Source: Bacteroidota bacterium (GTDB lineage Bacteria; Bacteroidota; Bacteroidia; Chitinophagales; Chitinophagaceae). From it: a stretch of DNA of 64,000 nt. The notes beneath the pieces were generated by a model, which ran no database searches, was not told the origin of the DNA, and saw nothing but the letters and a program-made list of their open reading frames with translations. How positions within the stretch are numbered: the stretch's first letter is position 1; each line of letters starts with the position of its first letter. A program made the translations under genes and the position numbers. The stretch spans positions 1 through 64,000 of the forward strand of contig JAGWWM010000002.1 of the NCBI GenBank assembly GCA_018970395.1. The letters run 5' to 3'. This document shows, piece after piece, positions 7,146 to 15,676 of the stretch.

Positions 7146-8378
7146 ATGAAAAAATTTAATGTCCCCAACATATATAGAAGCTCCCTCATCAGCGCCATTA
7201 AGGAGCGGAGAAAACAGGCAGATAAACTTAAAAAAGATTTTAGTCCAACCCTCCTCGATCTCGGACCGATTCAGTTTTATTTAGCCCGTCATTTTGGCTT
7301 TTGTTACGGGGTGGAAAACGCCATTGAAATCGCTTTCAACACGATTGAGCAAAATCCTGACAAGAACATTTTCCTGCTCAGCGAAATGATTCACAATCCG
7401 CAGGTAAATGCCACCTTACTGGAAAAGGGACTTCGTTTTTTACAGGATACCAAGGGAAAGGAACTGATTCCTCTTGACAGTCTACAGCCTGATGACATCG
7501 TAATTATTCCCGCATTTGGCACCACTTTGGAAATGGAAGCCACCTTGCGTGCTAAAGGGATTGCAGTAGAAAAATACAATACCACTTGTCCTTTTGTAGA
7601 AAAAGTATGGAATCGAAGCGCGCAGCTGGCAGAGAAAGGCTACTCGATTGTAGTGCATGGCAAGCCGGCGCACGAAGAAACCAGGGCTACCTTTTCGCAT
7701 GCCGGCGCCAATACACCTACGGTGGTGGTGAATGATATGCAGGAAGCCATTGTACTGGGGAAATATATTACGGGAGAAACCGAACCTGAAGGTTTTTACG
7801 AAACTTTTAAAGGACGATACTCGGATGGCTTTGATGTGAAACGCGATTTAAAAAGAATTGGAGTGGTCAATCAGACCACGCAGCTCGCCTCGGACACACA
7901 GGCCATTGCGGAATATCTTAGGCAGTTGATGACCCGTCATTATGCAGCACAAGGATTGGCTGATACTGATTTTTTTGCAGACACCCGCGATACGCTTTGT
8001 TATGCCACCAACGACAATCAAACTGCCGCCCTCGGCATGCTCGATACGCCGGCAGATTTTGCCGTTGTAATCGGCGGATACAACAGTTCGAATACGACCC
8101 ATCTGGTGGAGCTATGCGAACAAAAATTATCCACTTATTTCATTAATAGCCCTGAGAAAATAATTGATCGGAATACCATCGTTCATTACAATTTTCATCA
8201 GCATACGGAGTTGACCACCACCGGATTTTTCCCCGACAAGTCGCCCTTTAAAATCTTAATCACCAGCGGTGCATCCTGTCCGGACGCGCTGGTAGAAGCA
8301 GTTATGGAGAAGCTGGCATCTTTTGTGAATGCGTCTGAAGCGTGGGAGCAGCTACAGCTTGATTATGCGGGTGCGTAA
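7146..8378 (+). CDS. ispH: 4-hydroxy-3-methylbut-2-enyl diphosphate reductase IspH (LytB)
   Basis: 410 residues, the long form typical of Bacteroidota (classical IspH is about 310). It catalyses the last step of the MEP pathway, reducing HMBPP to IPP and DMAPP with a 4Fe-4S cluster. Three conserved cluster cysteines are visible: FGFCYGV (Cys53), TTCPFVEKVW (about 147) and GASCPDALVE (about 377). The substrate-binding His and Ser/Asn stretches (VVIGGYNSSNTTHL) are also present. Residues 1-40 form a charged N-terminal extension. ispF, another MEP gene, lies at 40937. The gene appears to be monocistronic, with a weak hairpin behind it. Confidence 0.95.
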   Translation: MKKFNVPNIYRSSLISAIKERRKQADKLKKDFSPTLLDLGPIQFYLARHFGFCYGVENAIEIAFNTIEQNPDKNIFLLSEMIHNPQVNATLLEKGLRFLQDTKGKELIPLDSLQPDDIVIIPAFGTTLEMEATLRAKGIAVEKYNTTCPFVEKVWNRSAQLAEKGYSIVVHGKPAHEETRATFSHAGANTPTVVVNDMQEAIVLGKYITGETEPEGFYETFKGRYSDGFDVKRDLKRIGVVNQTTQLASDTQAIAEYLRQLMTRHYAAQGLADTDFFADTRDTLCYATNDNQTAALGMLDTPADFAVVIGGYNSSNTTHLVELCEQKLSTYFINSPEKIIDRNTIVHYNFHQHTELTTTGFFPDKSPFKILITSGASCPDALVEAVMEKLASFVNASEAWEQLQLDYAGA

Positions 8379-8394
8379 TGAAAGTAAAAAACTG

Positions 8395-8418
8395 AAATGC
8401 ACTTTATAATATGCATTT
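8395..8418 (+). terminator. Weak terminator-like hairpin after ispH
   Basis: AAATGCA (8395-8401) and TGCATTT (8412-8418) form a 7-bp stem with a 10-nt loop, followed by TTAGC. The stem is AT-rich, so termination would be inefficient. Confidence 0.4.
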
Positions 8419-8424
8419 TTAGCC

Positions 8425-8450
8425 TATTTTTGCACAATATGATGTGCAAA
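8425..8450 (+). promoter_or_regulatory. Promoter and palindromic operator of the AAA ATPase gene
   Basis: TATTTTTG (8425-8432) matches TAnnTTTG. It overlaps the left half of TTTGCACA-N6-TGTGCAAA (8429-8436 and 8443-8450), an exact 8-bp dyad. The right half reaches the ATG at 8450. Repressor binding here would cover the -7 box and the transcription start. Confidence 0.55.
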
Positions 8451-9643
8451 TGAATCATTTACTTGAACAATCAGCATACCTTTTGAGGAATACATCGCTG
8501 CATTTTAAGCGGTATCTGTTTAGTAAAATAAAATGGAACAACCGCCTGATTGGAATTAAGGGTGCTCGTGGAACAGGGAAAACAACCCTGGTATTGCAAT
8601 GGTTAAAAGAGCAAGACTTACCGCCGGAAAAGGCAACTTATTTTTCCTTGGATGATTTATACTTTACAAATCACAACCTGAAAGAAACGGCGGCTCGTTT
8701 TCATCAATTAGGCGGACAAATACTGGTATTAGATGAAGTGCATAAATATAAAAACTGGTCAACAGAAGTAAAAAATTTGCATGATATCTATAAAGATTTG
8801 AAAATTATTTTCACCGGTTCATCCATTATTGACATCAGCAGGCAGGAGGCAGATTTGAGCAGGAGAGCGATCGTATATGAATTGCCCGGCTTATCGTATC
8901 GCGAATTTCTTTCCTTAAAATACGAAGTGCGACTCCCAGTAGTATCGCTGGAAGACATTCTACATCGTTCAAAAGAATTAAGCAAGTTATGGCCAACTGC
9001 TTTTCGTCCTTTGGAACATTTCAACGAATACTTGCAAATTGGCTATTATCCCTTTACGATGGAAGATGAAGAAACAGTACCTCAAAAAATCAATCAGCTG
9101 GTCAGAACCATTGTAGAGTATGATATGGCTGAGTTGAAAGATTTTGACATTCGTAATGCGAAAAAGGTTTTACAGTTGATGTATATTATCGCGCAACAGG
9201 TTCCCTTTAAGCCCAATTTAGTTGAGCTAGCAGAAAAAACTTCGATCCACAGAAATTCCCTTAACAATTATCTTCATTACCTGGAACAAGCCAAATTAAT
9301 CGCCGCTTTGCATCCTGCAGGAAGAAGCACTGCTTCCTTGCAAAAACCTGAAAAACTTTATTTAAACAACACCAATTTATTGTTTGCATTGGCAGAACAG
9401 CAAGTGGAGGTCGGCAATCTCAGAGAGACTTTTTTCTTGTCTCAAACAAGCGTTATTAGCAAGGTAAAGTTGCCGAAACAGGGTGACTTTTTAGTAAACA
9501 ATTCCTTCACTTTTGAGGTGGGTGGAAAGGGGAAGTCACCCAAACAAATAAGAGGGATCGGGAATGCCTGGATAGTAAAGGACAATCTGAAGCTGCCGGT
9601 TGGAAATGAATTGCCTTTATGGATGTTTGGATTATTGTATTAA
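8450..9643 (+). CDS. AAA ATPase with DUF4143-type C-terminus
   Basis: About 397 residues. Walker A GARGTGKTT is at 38-46 and Walker B ILVLDEVHKY near 95, followed by a sensor-like IIFTGSSI. The C-terminal half has a winged-helix stretch (LVELAEKTSIHRNSLNNYLH) and ends in a restriction-endonuclease-like DUF4143 region. This is the common AAA_14/DUF4143 architecture whose function is still unclear; many bacteria carry several divergent copies. A GTG at 8444 could also start translation; the ATG at 8450 is preferred. The gene is monocistronic, with its own promoter, an operator-like dyad and a terminator. Confidence 0.85.
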   Translation: MNHLLEQSAYLLRNTSLHFKRYLFSKIKWNNRLIGIKGARGTGKTTLVLQWLKEQDLPPEKATYFSLDDLYFTNHNLKETAARFHQLGGQILVLDEVHKYKNWSTEVKNLHDIYKDLKIIFTGSSIIDISRQEADLSRRAIVYELPGLSYREFLSLKYEVRLPVVSLEDILHRSKELSKLWPTAFRPLEHFNEYLQIGYYPFTMEDEETVPQKINQLVRTIVEYDMAELKDFDIRNAKKVLQLMYIIAQQVPFKPNLVELAEKTSIHRNSLNNYLHYLEQAKLIAALHPAGRSTASLQKPEKLYLNNTNLLFALAEQQVEVGNLRETFFLSQTSVISKVKLPKQGDFLVNNSFTFEVGGKGKSPKQIRGIGNAWIVKDNLKLPVGNELPLWMFGLLY

Positions 9644-9657
9644 GGCTACTACAAATT

Positions 9658-9685
9658 AAAGGCCATCTCCGGGGAGACAGCCTTT
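9658..9685 (+). terminator. Terminator after the AAA ATPase gene
   Basis: AAAGGC-CA-TCTCC-GG-GGAGA-CA-GCCTTT forms a long stem with one symmetric internal loop, 14 bp after the stop codon, followed by a modest T/C-rich stretch. Confidence 0.65.
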
Positions 9686-9776
9686 GCTTCTTTCAACAGG
9701 ACAGACGGGGGGTCTTCGGTTTTTCTGCAGGTTATAAATCCGACCCCAAAAAGGTTTAGTACGGATGCTTATCTGA

Positions 9777-10790
9777 TTATTGCACCATGATCTTTTCAAT
9801 CAGGGATTCTCCTTTCTGAGGAACATATACTTTTAGCAAATACATGCCTTTAGAAAGTGCATTGATAGTAAGCGTGGGAGCAGCATAATCGATCCAGCGA
9901 GACACTACTTCTCCTGTCAATTTTTTTAATTCAATATTCGATTTGCCGATGCCGGCGGGCAGGGTCACATTTAATTTGCCGGTGCTGGGGTTCGGATACG
10001 TGAGCAATTTCAGTATAGCGGAAGCGCCATTAGAAACCGCAACCACTTCACTATAGGAAGTAGTACCATCCCAGTCCACCTGACGCAGCCGATAAAAAAT
10101 GCGCCCGGCAGGAATTTTAGAGTCATTAAAACGATAAGTATGTCCACCACCGGTACCTCCTGCATGGGCTGATACCGCATAACCGATTGTGGCAAATTTC
10201 GTTTCCCCTTCAGCACGGCGCTCAATGTAGAAGCCGGCATTTTGGGACTCTGAAGCGGTAGTCCAATTAAGGAAAACTGTTTGATTGACTAACTCCGCTT
10301 TGATAGAAAGAAAATTGACAGGAAGCGTACCTGGTGCCCCTTGGCAAGTCTGTCTGTTTTCAGTAGAATCCCATAAATTATCATTATCTGTATCAATATA
10401 GAAACGAATACCAATCTGTGAAACTTTAGATAAAGCCGGCATGTTGGTTGTATCATAACACCAGGAATATTCTCTGTCTTTTTTACTTCCCGAACCGGTG
10501 ATATCTCTGCTAATAGGTAGCAATTCCGTTGGAAATAAAAGGGGAGGCCCACCTTGATTATCAGAATTTACGAATAAAGTGATAGCGGCCTGAGCCTGTA
10601 AAACGTTACTGGGGACAGCTGCGAATTCAAAGGTAAGTTCTCCACCATAGGTTCTGGATGCAGTGGAAAAGTTTCTGCAACGAGTGCTGTTTCCGGCATT
10701 TCTTTTAAAAGAAGCATTACAGGAAATCTGCTGGGCATGGAGGTGAATTCCTAAAAAAAGGAATGCAATAAAAAATCTTAAGCGTTTCAT
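9777..10790 (-). CDS. Secreted protein with type IX secretion C-terminal sorting domain
   Basis: 337 residues from the ATG at 10790. MKRLRFFIAFLFLGIHLHA is a clear Sec signal peptide; an upstream in-frame start 11 codons earlier would bury it. The middle region contains six cysteines but no named domain. A fibronectin-like stretch (FLNWTTASESQNAGFYIERR) follows near residue 180. The last 80 residues are a type A T9SS sorting domain: TYPNPSTGKLNV, then KGMYLLKV, ending EKIMVQ. It should be exported by Sec, sorted by PorV and cleaved by PorU (both encoded in this window) and anchored on the cell surface or released. A consensus promoter lies 190 bp upstream, implying a long leader. Confidence 0.88.
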   Translation of the reverse strand: MKRLRFFIAFLFLGIHLHAQQISCNASFKRNAGNSTRCRNFSTASRTYGGELTFEFAAVPSNVLQAQAAITLFVNSDNQGGPPLLFPTELLPISRDITGSGSKKDREYSWCYDTTNMPALSKVSQIGIRFYIDTDNDNLWDSTENRQTCQGAPGTLPVNFLSIKAELVNQTVFLNWTTASESQNAGFYIERRAEGETKFATIGYAVSAHAGGTGGGHTYRFNDSKIPAGRIFYRLRQVDWDGTTSYSEVVAVSNGASAILKLLTYPNPSTGKLNVTLPAGIGKSNIELKKLTGEVVSRWIDYAAPTLTINALSKGMYLLKVYVPQKGESLIEKIMVQ

Positions 10791-10983
10791 AATGAAGTGT
10801 AGTATAAATAATTCGGTGTTCAAAGGATCACTTCGAAGGATATTAAGGGGTATTCGGATTTAACTGAGCCCAATTGTTAAGGTAGACCGCAGCAGGATAG
10901 TACGCTATATTGTTGATTGATTATTGATATTATCAGGTATGGTTAAGGATAAAATATTGGAATAAATACACTAAAGTATAGTG

Positions 10984-11014
10984 CAAAAGTAGACATTAAT
11001 CTGACATCTCCAAA
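10984..11014 (-). promoter_or_regulatory. Consensus promoter of the T9SS cargo gene
   Basis: Minus strand TTTG (11011-11014), 19 bp, then TACTTTTG (10984-10991) is a full match to the Bacteroidota housekeeping promoter. Transcription would begin near 10978, about 188 nt before the ATG at 10790. No riboswitch was recognised in that leader. Confidence 0.7.
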
Positions 11015-11026
11015 TGATTTCAGTTA

Positions 11027-11704
11027 TTATTTAATATTTTTCTGAGCCCATCCCATGATTTGGGACAGTTGCTGCTCTCTGGTAAGGTAACTATTGTCGA
11101 GGAGAAGGGCATCTGCTGCCTGGCGAAGGGGACTAACGGCTCGGGAGGAATCAATGGCATCTCTTTCCATTAAATTCTGATAGACTTCTTCTAAGGTAAC
11201 GGAATGATTTTTTGATTTTAATTCTTCATATCTTCTTTGGGCTCTGATTTTAGGGTCGGCGGTCATGAAGATTTTCAATTCGGCATCGGGGAAAACGGTG
11301 GTGCCGATATCTCTGCCATCCATCACGATGCCCCGCGCCTTGCCCATTTCCTGCTGCTGATGGACAGCGAATGCGCGCACCATGGGCAAGGCGGCCACCG
11401 CACTCACTTTACCCGCCACTTCCTTCCCTCGTATGGGCTCCTCTACATTCACCCCGTTCAAATACATTTCCGGTATCCCGGTCTCCACATTTTTCACAAA
11501 ACGAAGCTGAATATGCTCCAATGCCCTCGCTACCTGCTCCTCCTCTTTCTCCTCAATCTGATGTTGTAAAAAATACAGCGCTATCGCCCGATACATGGCG
11601 CCGGTATCTATGTAAGTATAGCCCAATTTACGAGCAACCTCCTTCGCTACGGTACTTTTACCGCAGGAAGAATATCCGTCTATGGCGATGATGATGGGGG
11701 GCAA
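11027..11704 (-). CDS. cmk: Cytidylate kinase
   Basis: 225 residues. Cmk phosphorylates CMP and dCMP with ATP. The P-loop is DGYSSCGKSTVAKE near residues 9-22, followed by YIDTGAMYRA, the CMP-binding DGRDIGTTVFPDAE near 130, and the conserved RRYEEL. The start is a TTG at 11704; the next Met would remove the P-loop, so TTG is needed. An AT-rich word repeat (11709-11740) ends a few bases before this start and probably occupies the ribosome binding region. The gene is downstream of clpC in the same direction, with 104 bp of repeats between them. Confidence 0.94.
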   Translation of the reverse strand: MPPIIIAIDGYSSCGKSTVAKEVARKLGYTYIDTGAMYRAIALYFLQHQIEEKEEEQVARALEHIQLRFVKNVETGIPEMYLNGVNVEEPIRGKEVAGKVSAVAALPMVRAFAVHQQQEMGKARGIVMDGRDIGTTVFPDAELKIFMTADPKIRAQRRYEELKSKNHSVTLEEVYQNLMERDAIDSSRAVSPLRQAADALLLDNSYLTREQQLSQIMGWAQKNIK

Positions 11705-11708
11705 GTGG

Positions 11709-11740
11709 GAATTAGTAATTAGTAATTAAGAATTAATAAT
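11709..11740. repeat. AT-rich word repeat between clpC and cmk
   Basis: Repeated units of AATTAGTAATTA/AATTAAGAATTAA. The same words recur at 24040, 31074, 35137 and 40407 in this window. Confidence 0.75.
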
Positions 11741-11766
11741 AGGAAAACGGTTATATGTTGACGGTT

Positions 11767-11809
11767 AGCGGTTGACTGTTAACTGACAACTGATAACCGC
11801 TAACCGCTT
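11767..11809. repeat. Inverted repeat between clpC and cmk
   Basis: GGTTAGCGGTT near its left end is exactly mirrored by AACCGCTAACC near its right end, with about 20 nt between (positions approximate by a few bases). The loop is itself built of similar words (GACTGTTAACTGACAACTG). It could fold as a hairpin in the clpC-cmk transcript. Confidence 0.7.
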
Positions 11810-14343
11810 CACGCTTTACTCCGTTTCGACTCTTTGGTTTCTTTCTGAACGGTAAACGTAACCTTATCGGTTTCCTTGTCTAGTGCCGCTAACAATACAT
11901 CTCCTTCCTTCACCTTCATGTTCAATATCTCTTCTGCTAAAGGATCTTCGAGATATTTCTGTATGGCACGATGCAGAGGACGGGCGCCAAACTGCACGTC
12001 GTACCCTTTCTCGGCAATAAAATCTTTTACCTCTTCTGTCAGTTGTACAGAGAATCCGAGGGTCTTGATGCGCGCTAATACGCCTTTCATCAAAATATCT
12101 ATGATGCGGAAGATATGCTCTTTGGTAAGAGAATTGAAAATAATCACATCATCAATCCGGTTTAAAAACTCAGGAGAAAATGTTTTCTTCAATGCTTTCT
12201 CTATCACTGCCTTGCTGTTCTCTTCCTGATTCTGAATACGGGTGCTGGTAGCAAAACCAACGCCTTCTCCAAAATCTTTCAACTGTCGCACTCCAATATT
12301 GGAAGTCATGATGATCAAAGTATTTTTAAAATCCACTTTTCTTCCTAAACCATCAGTCAGTTGTCCGTCATCCAACACCTGCAACAAAATATTGTAAATA
12401 TCAGGATGCGCTTTTTCTATTTCATCCAACAATACTACTGAATACGGTTTCCTGCGAACGCGCTCGGTCAATTGTCCGCCTTCCTCATAACCCACATAGC
12501 CGGGAGGTGCGCCAATTAAACGACTCACGGTAAATTTCTCCATATATTCACTCATGTCAATCCGAATCAATGCATCTTCCGAATCAAACATGTGTCTTGC
12601 CAGCGAACGCGCGAGTTCTGTTTTACCTACGCCGGTTGGACCGAGAAATATGAATGTTCCGATGGGTTTTTTAGGATCTTTCAATCCTACTCGGTTGCGC
12701 TGAATAGATTTTACTACTTTGGTAATCGCTTCATCTTGTCCTATCACTGCACCTTGCAGATCGGCAGCCATACTGCGCAATTTTTCACTCTCCGCTTGCA
12801 CCATTCTTTTCACGGGAATGCCGGTCATCATGCTAATCACTTCCGCAATCGCTTCCTCATCAATCGGGTAGCGAGTATGCTTGCTTTCTTCCTCCCATTT
12901 CGCTTTCGCTTTTTCCAGCTCTACTTCCAGTTTCTTCTCTGAATCGCGCAGGGATGCGGCTTCTTCAAAACGCTGACTTTTCACCACTTTATTTTTCTCC
13001 TGCTTGATCTCTTCAATCTTTGCTTCAAGATCCAGCAGATCCTTGGGCACATTGATATTTTTCAGATGCACCCTTGCCCCTACTTCATCCATTACATCTA
13101 TCGCCTTATCGGGCAATAAGCGGTCGGTGATATAACGATCACTCAATTTCACACAGGCATCAATGGCATCATCGGCATAGGCTACGTTGTGAAAATCTTC
13201 GTATTTTGATTTGATATTATTCAATATCTGAATCGTTTCATCTACACTGGGTGGATCAATGATGACCTTTTGAAAACGACGATCCAGTGCTCCGTCTTTT
13301 TCAATATGCATGCGATATTCATCAAGGGTTGATGCGCCGATGCACTGCAATTCTCCTCTGGCAAGTGCGGGCTTGAAAATATTGGAAGCATCGAGTGAAC
13401 CGCTGGCACCTCCTGCGCCTACGAGCGTGTGTATTTCATCTATGAAAAGAATGACATCCCGGTTTTTTTCGAGTTCATTCATGATGGATTTCATGCGCTC
13501 TTCAAATTGTCCGCGGTACTTGGTACCGGCTACCAGTGCAGCGAGATCTAAAGACACTACTCTTTTATCATATAACACCCTGGATACTTTTCGCTGAATG
13601 ATGCGCAGTGCAAGACCTTCTACAATGGCTGTCTTCCCTACCCCCGGCTCTCCGATTAAAATCGGATTATTCTTTTTTCGTCGGGAAAGAATTTGCGATA
13701 CCCTTTCGATTTCCGCTTCTCTTCCTACAATCGGATCGAGGGAACCACTTTCAGCGAGCTTGGTAATATCTCTTCCGAAATTATCCAGCACCGGCGTTTT
13801 ACTTTTAGTGCCTGCCTGTCCTTTCGATTTGGCACCCGCATATCTTGATTTTTCTTCTTCCATTTCTTCTTCTCCGCTGTCTTCAAATTCGGCACGAGGA
13901 TCCATAGGCTTCACCAGTCCCAGTTCGTTGCGGAAAATATCGTAGTCCACATCATATTGCTGCAAGAGTTGCGTAGCGATATTTTCTTTGTTTTTTAAAA
14001 TGGATAACATCAGATGTTCAGTTTCAATTTGAGGGCTCTTGAGTGATTTTGCTTCCAGCAAGGTCACTCTGATTACTTTTTCGGCCTGACGGGTAAGGGG
14101 TACGCTGTTGACATTGGCGACAGTTTTGCCGGTATTGTCCTGCACAGCTACTTCAATCCCTTTTCTGAGTTCATAAAGATCTACTTTGAGGGTCTTTAGT
14201 ATTTTAACTGCCGTATTTTCGCCTTCTCGGATGATGCCCAACACCAAATGTTCTATGCTGATGTAGGCATTGCCCAAACGTATGGCTTCTTCCCTGCTGA
14301 AGGAAATGATTTCTTTGACTTGGGTGGAAAAATGCTGATCCAT
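11809..14343 (-). CDS. clpC: Clp protease ATP-binding subunit ClpC
   Basis: 844 residues from the ATG at 14343; an in-frame extension upstream is not part of the family. ClpC unfolds proteins and feeds them to ClpP. Two Clp_N repeats (about 1-145) are followed by an acidic linker. The first AAA domain has Walker [10 protein letters not shown] near 233 and the Walker B/sensor stretch [19 protein letters not shown] motif and coiled coil ([18 protein letters not shown]) come next, then a second AAA domain with GPTGVGKTE near 571 and [10 protein letters not shown], and a small C-terminal D2 domain. The UVR-containing middle marks it as ClpC and not ClpB or ClpA. Divergent from the STAS gene; no clpP is nearby. 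Confidence 0.95.
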   Translation of the reverse strand: MDQHFSTQVKEIISFSREEAIRLGNAYISIEHLVLGIIREGENTAVKILKTLKVDLYELRKGIEVAVQDNTGKTVANVNSVPLTRQAEKVIRVTLLEAKSLKSPQIETEHLMLSILKNKENIATQLLQQYDVDYDIFRNELGLVKPMDPRAEFEDSGEEEMEEEKSRYAGAKSKGQAGTKSKTPVLDNFGRDITKLAESGSLDPIVGREAEIERVSQILSRRKKNNPILIGEPGVGKTAIVEGLALRIIQRKVSRVLYDKRVVSLDLAALVAGTKYRGQFEERMKSIMNELEKNRDVILFIDEIHTLVGAGGASGSLDASNIFKPALARGELQCIGASTLDEYRMHIEKDGALDRRFQKVIIDPPSVDETIQILNNIKSKYEDFHNVAYADDAIDACVKLSDRYITDRLLPDKAIDVMDEVGARVHLKNINVPKDLLDLEAKIEEIKQEKNKVVKSQRFEEAASLRDSEKKLEVELEKAKAKWEEESKHTRYPIDEEAIAEVISMMTGIPVKRMVQAESEKLRSMAADLQGAVIGQDEAITKVVKSIQRNRVGLKDPKKPIGTFIFLGPTGVGKTELARSLARHMFDSEDALIRIDMSEYMEKFTVSRLIGAPPGYVGYEEGGQLTERVRRKPYSVVLLDEIEKAHPDIYNILLQVLDDGQLTDGLGRKVDFKNTLIIMTSNIGVRQLKDFGEGVGFATSTRIQNQEENSKAVIEKALKKTFSPEFLNRIDDVIIFNSLTKEHIFRIIDILMKGVLARIKTLGFSVQLTEEVKDFIAEKGYDVQFGARPLHRAIQKYLEDPLAEEILNMKVKEGDVLLAALDKETDKVTFTVQKETKESKRSKA

Positions 14344-14388
14344 AACGGATAATTGGTTTTTACAATGATAAGGAATATTTTTAAGAAC

Positions 14389-14396
14389 TATATTTG
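14389..14396 (+). promoter_or_regulatory. -7 box of the STAS-rnz operon
   Basis: TATATTTG matches TAnnTTTG and is 28 bp before the STAS gene ATG. A TTGG at 14353 is too far upstream to be a standard -33 element. Confidence 0.5.
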
Positions 14397-14424
14397 AAAA
14401 ATCATACAATTCTGTTAACAAGAT

Positions 14425-14820
14425 ATGGAGTTCAAAATTGATACCAAAGAGAAATTCAGGGTCATCAGCCTGCTGGAGACTAATCTTACTGCTAATATGA
14501 CAGATGCGCTGCGTAAGTTACTCTCAGAATCGCCGGCAGATCAACCGCCGCATTTAGTATTAAAAATGGGCGCAGTGAAAAGTATCAGTGCGGAAGCAGC
14601 TTCTTGTATATTGGATGTACAACAGCAATTTTACGACCGAGGACATTCAATGGTCATTTGTGAGTTGGGGAATAACGTGGAACAATTGCTGGATGAAATT
14701 GAAATACTGGATTTGCTCAATGCCACTCCTACCGAATCGGAGGCATGGGATATTGTGCAGATGGAAGAAATAGAAAGGGAATTGCTGGGAGATGAAGATT
14801 CGGATCATCCCACCACTTAA
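14425..14820 (+). CDS. STAS-domain protein (anti-anti-sigma factor-like)
   Basis: 131 residues. One STAS domain covers almost the whole protein: a beta strand at FRVISLLETNLTANMTDALR, then HLVLKMGAVKSISAEAASCI, where family members carry the phosphorylatable Ser in the ISA segment, and GHSMVICELGNNVEQLLDEI. The C-terminal 25 residues are acidic. In Bacteroidota such proteins are often found alone, without a neighbouring anti-sigma kinase, so the partner is unknown. It lies 16 bp upstream of RNase Z in the same direction and is probably co-transcribed with it. Confidence 0.8.
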   Translation: MEFKIDTKEKFRVISLLETNLTANMTDALRKLLSESPADQPPHLVLKMGAVKSISAEAASCILDVQQQFYDRGHSMVICELGNNVEQLLDEIEILDLLNATPTESEAWDIVQMEEIERELLGDEDSDHPTT

Positions 14821-14836
14821 TTTAATCATTGAGCTG

Positions 14837-15619
14837 ATGTTAGGCGTAACCATCTTAGGAAACAATTCTGCCATTCCGGCCCACGGACGTCATCCGACGG
14901 CACAGGTGATTACTACGCCCGATGATTTGTTATTATTTGATTGCGGGGAGGGCACTCAAATACAGATTCTCAACTACAAAATCAGAAGAGGGCGCATCAA
15001 TCATATTTTCATTTCGCATTTGCACGGAGATCATTATTATGGACTGGTGGGATTACTCAGCAGTTTCGCATTGCTCGGACGCAACCAGCCGTTAACCGTA
15101 TATGGCCCGGCTCCTTTGAAAGAACTGATGGAGCGGCATTTTGCATTGTCTGATACAGATTTGCCCTACCCTTTACATTTTCACGCTATAGAAGGAGCAG
15201 GATTATTACTCGATGCGCCGCATTACACCGTTTCCTGTTTCAATACCAAACACCGGATTGAGTGCAGGGGATTTTTAATCCGGCAGAAGAAGGCGGAAAG
15301 AAGACGTTCTGATAAACCACGCTCGTATGCTTTTACAGCTGATACGCAATTTGATGAAGCGTTAATTGAGATTGTGAAAGGGGTTGATCTCTTGTATCAT
15401 GAAACCACCTATCCGCATGCGCTGGCAGATAAAGCTTATGCGCGTTTTCATTCTACCACGCATCAGGCAGCGGAGATTGCGAAAAGAGCGCAGGTAGGTA
15501 AATTATTGATTGGTCATTTCTCCGCGAAGTTTGAAGAGATCGAACCTTTTGAGGTGGAAGCACGGGAGATTTTTCCTGCAACGGAAGCGGCGAGAGAAGG
15601 GGTAACGTATTTGGTGTAG
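14837..15619 (+). CDS. rnz: Ribonuclease Z (tRNA 3'-processing), short form
   Basis: 260 residues from ATG 14837, which gives the family start MLGVTILGNNSAIPA; an in-frame ATG at 14792 overlaps the STAS gene and was rejected. The enzyme cuts 3' trailers from pre-tRNA. Metal-binding motifs are present: HLHGDH near residue 65, the HRIE region, the TADT motif and HSTTHQAAEIA, then the final GHFSAK. The segment between FLIR and RSYAF, about 50 residues in Bacillus and Bacteroidota relatives, is cut to about 15 here. All metal ligands flanking it are kept, so activity is plausible, but the exosite-proximal part is reduced. Confidence 0.88.
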   Translation: MLGVTILGNNSAIPAHGRHPTAQVITTPDDLLLFDCGEGTQIQILNYKIRRGRINHIFISHLHGDHYYGLVGLLSSFALLGRNQPLTVYGPAPLKELMERHFALSDTDLPYPLHFHAIEGAGLLLDAPHYTVSCFNTKHRIECRGFLIRQKKAERRRSDKPRSYAFTADTQFDEALIEIVKGVDLLYHETTYPHALADKAYARFHSTTHQAAEIAKRAQVGKLLIGHFSAKFEEIEPFEVEAREIFPATEAAREGVTYLV

Positions 15620-15640
15620 GGGATGTCCTCGCCCTTAGTC

Positions 15641-15659
15641 CCCCTCCTACAGGAGAGGG
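15641..15659. terminator. Hairpin between convergent rnz and dapA
   Basis: CCCCTCCT-AC-AGGAGAGGG forms a GC-rich stem with one bulge, followed by AAAAGA on the plus strand and GGGGACTAAG on the minus strand. It lies between two converging genes and could serve either, although T runs are poor. Confidence 0.45.
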
Positions 15660-15676
15660 AAAAGATACTGATGTAT

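Noticed and set aside
14344-14421. Upstream start for clpC
   Set aside because: It would cover the STAS promoter region and has no similarity to the ClpC N-terminus.
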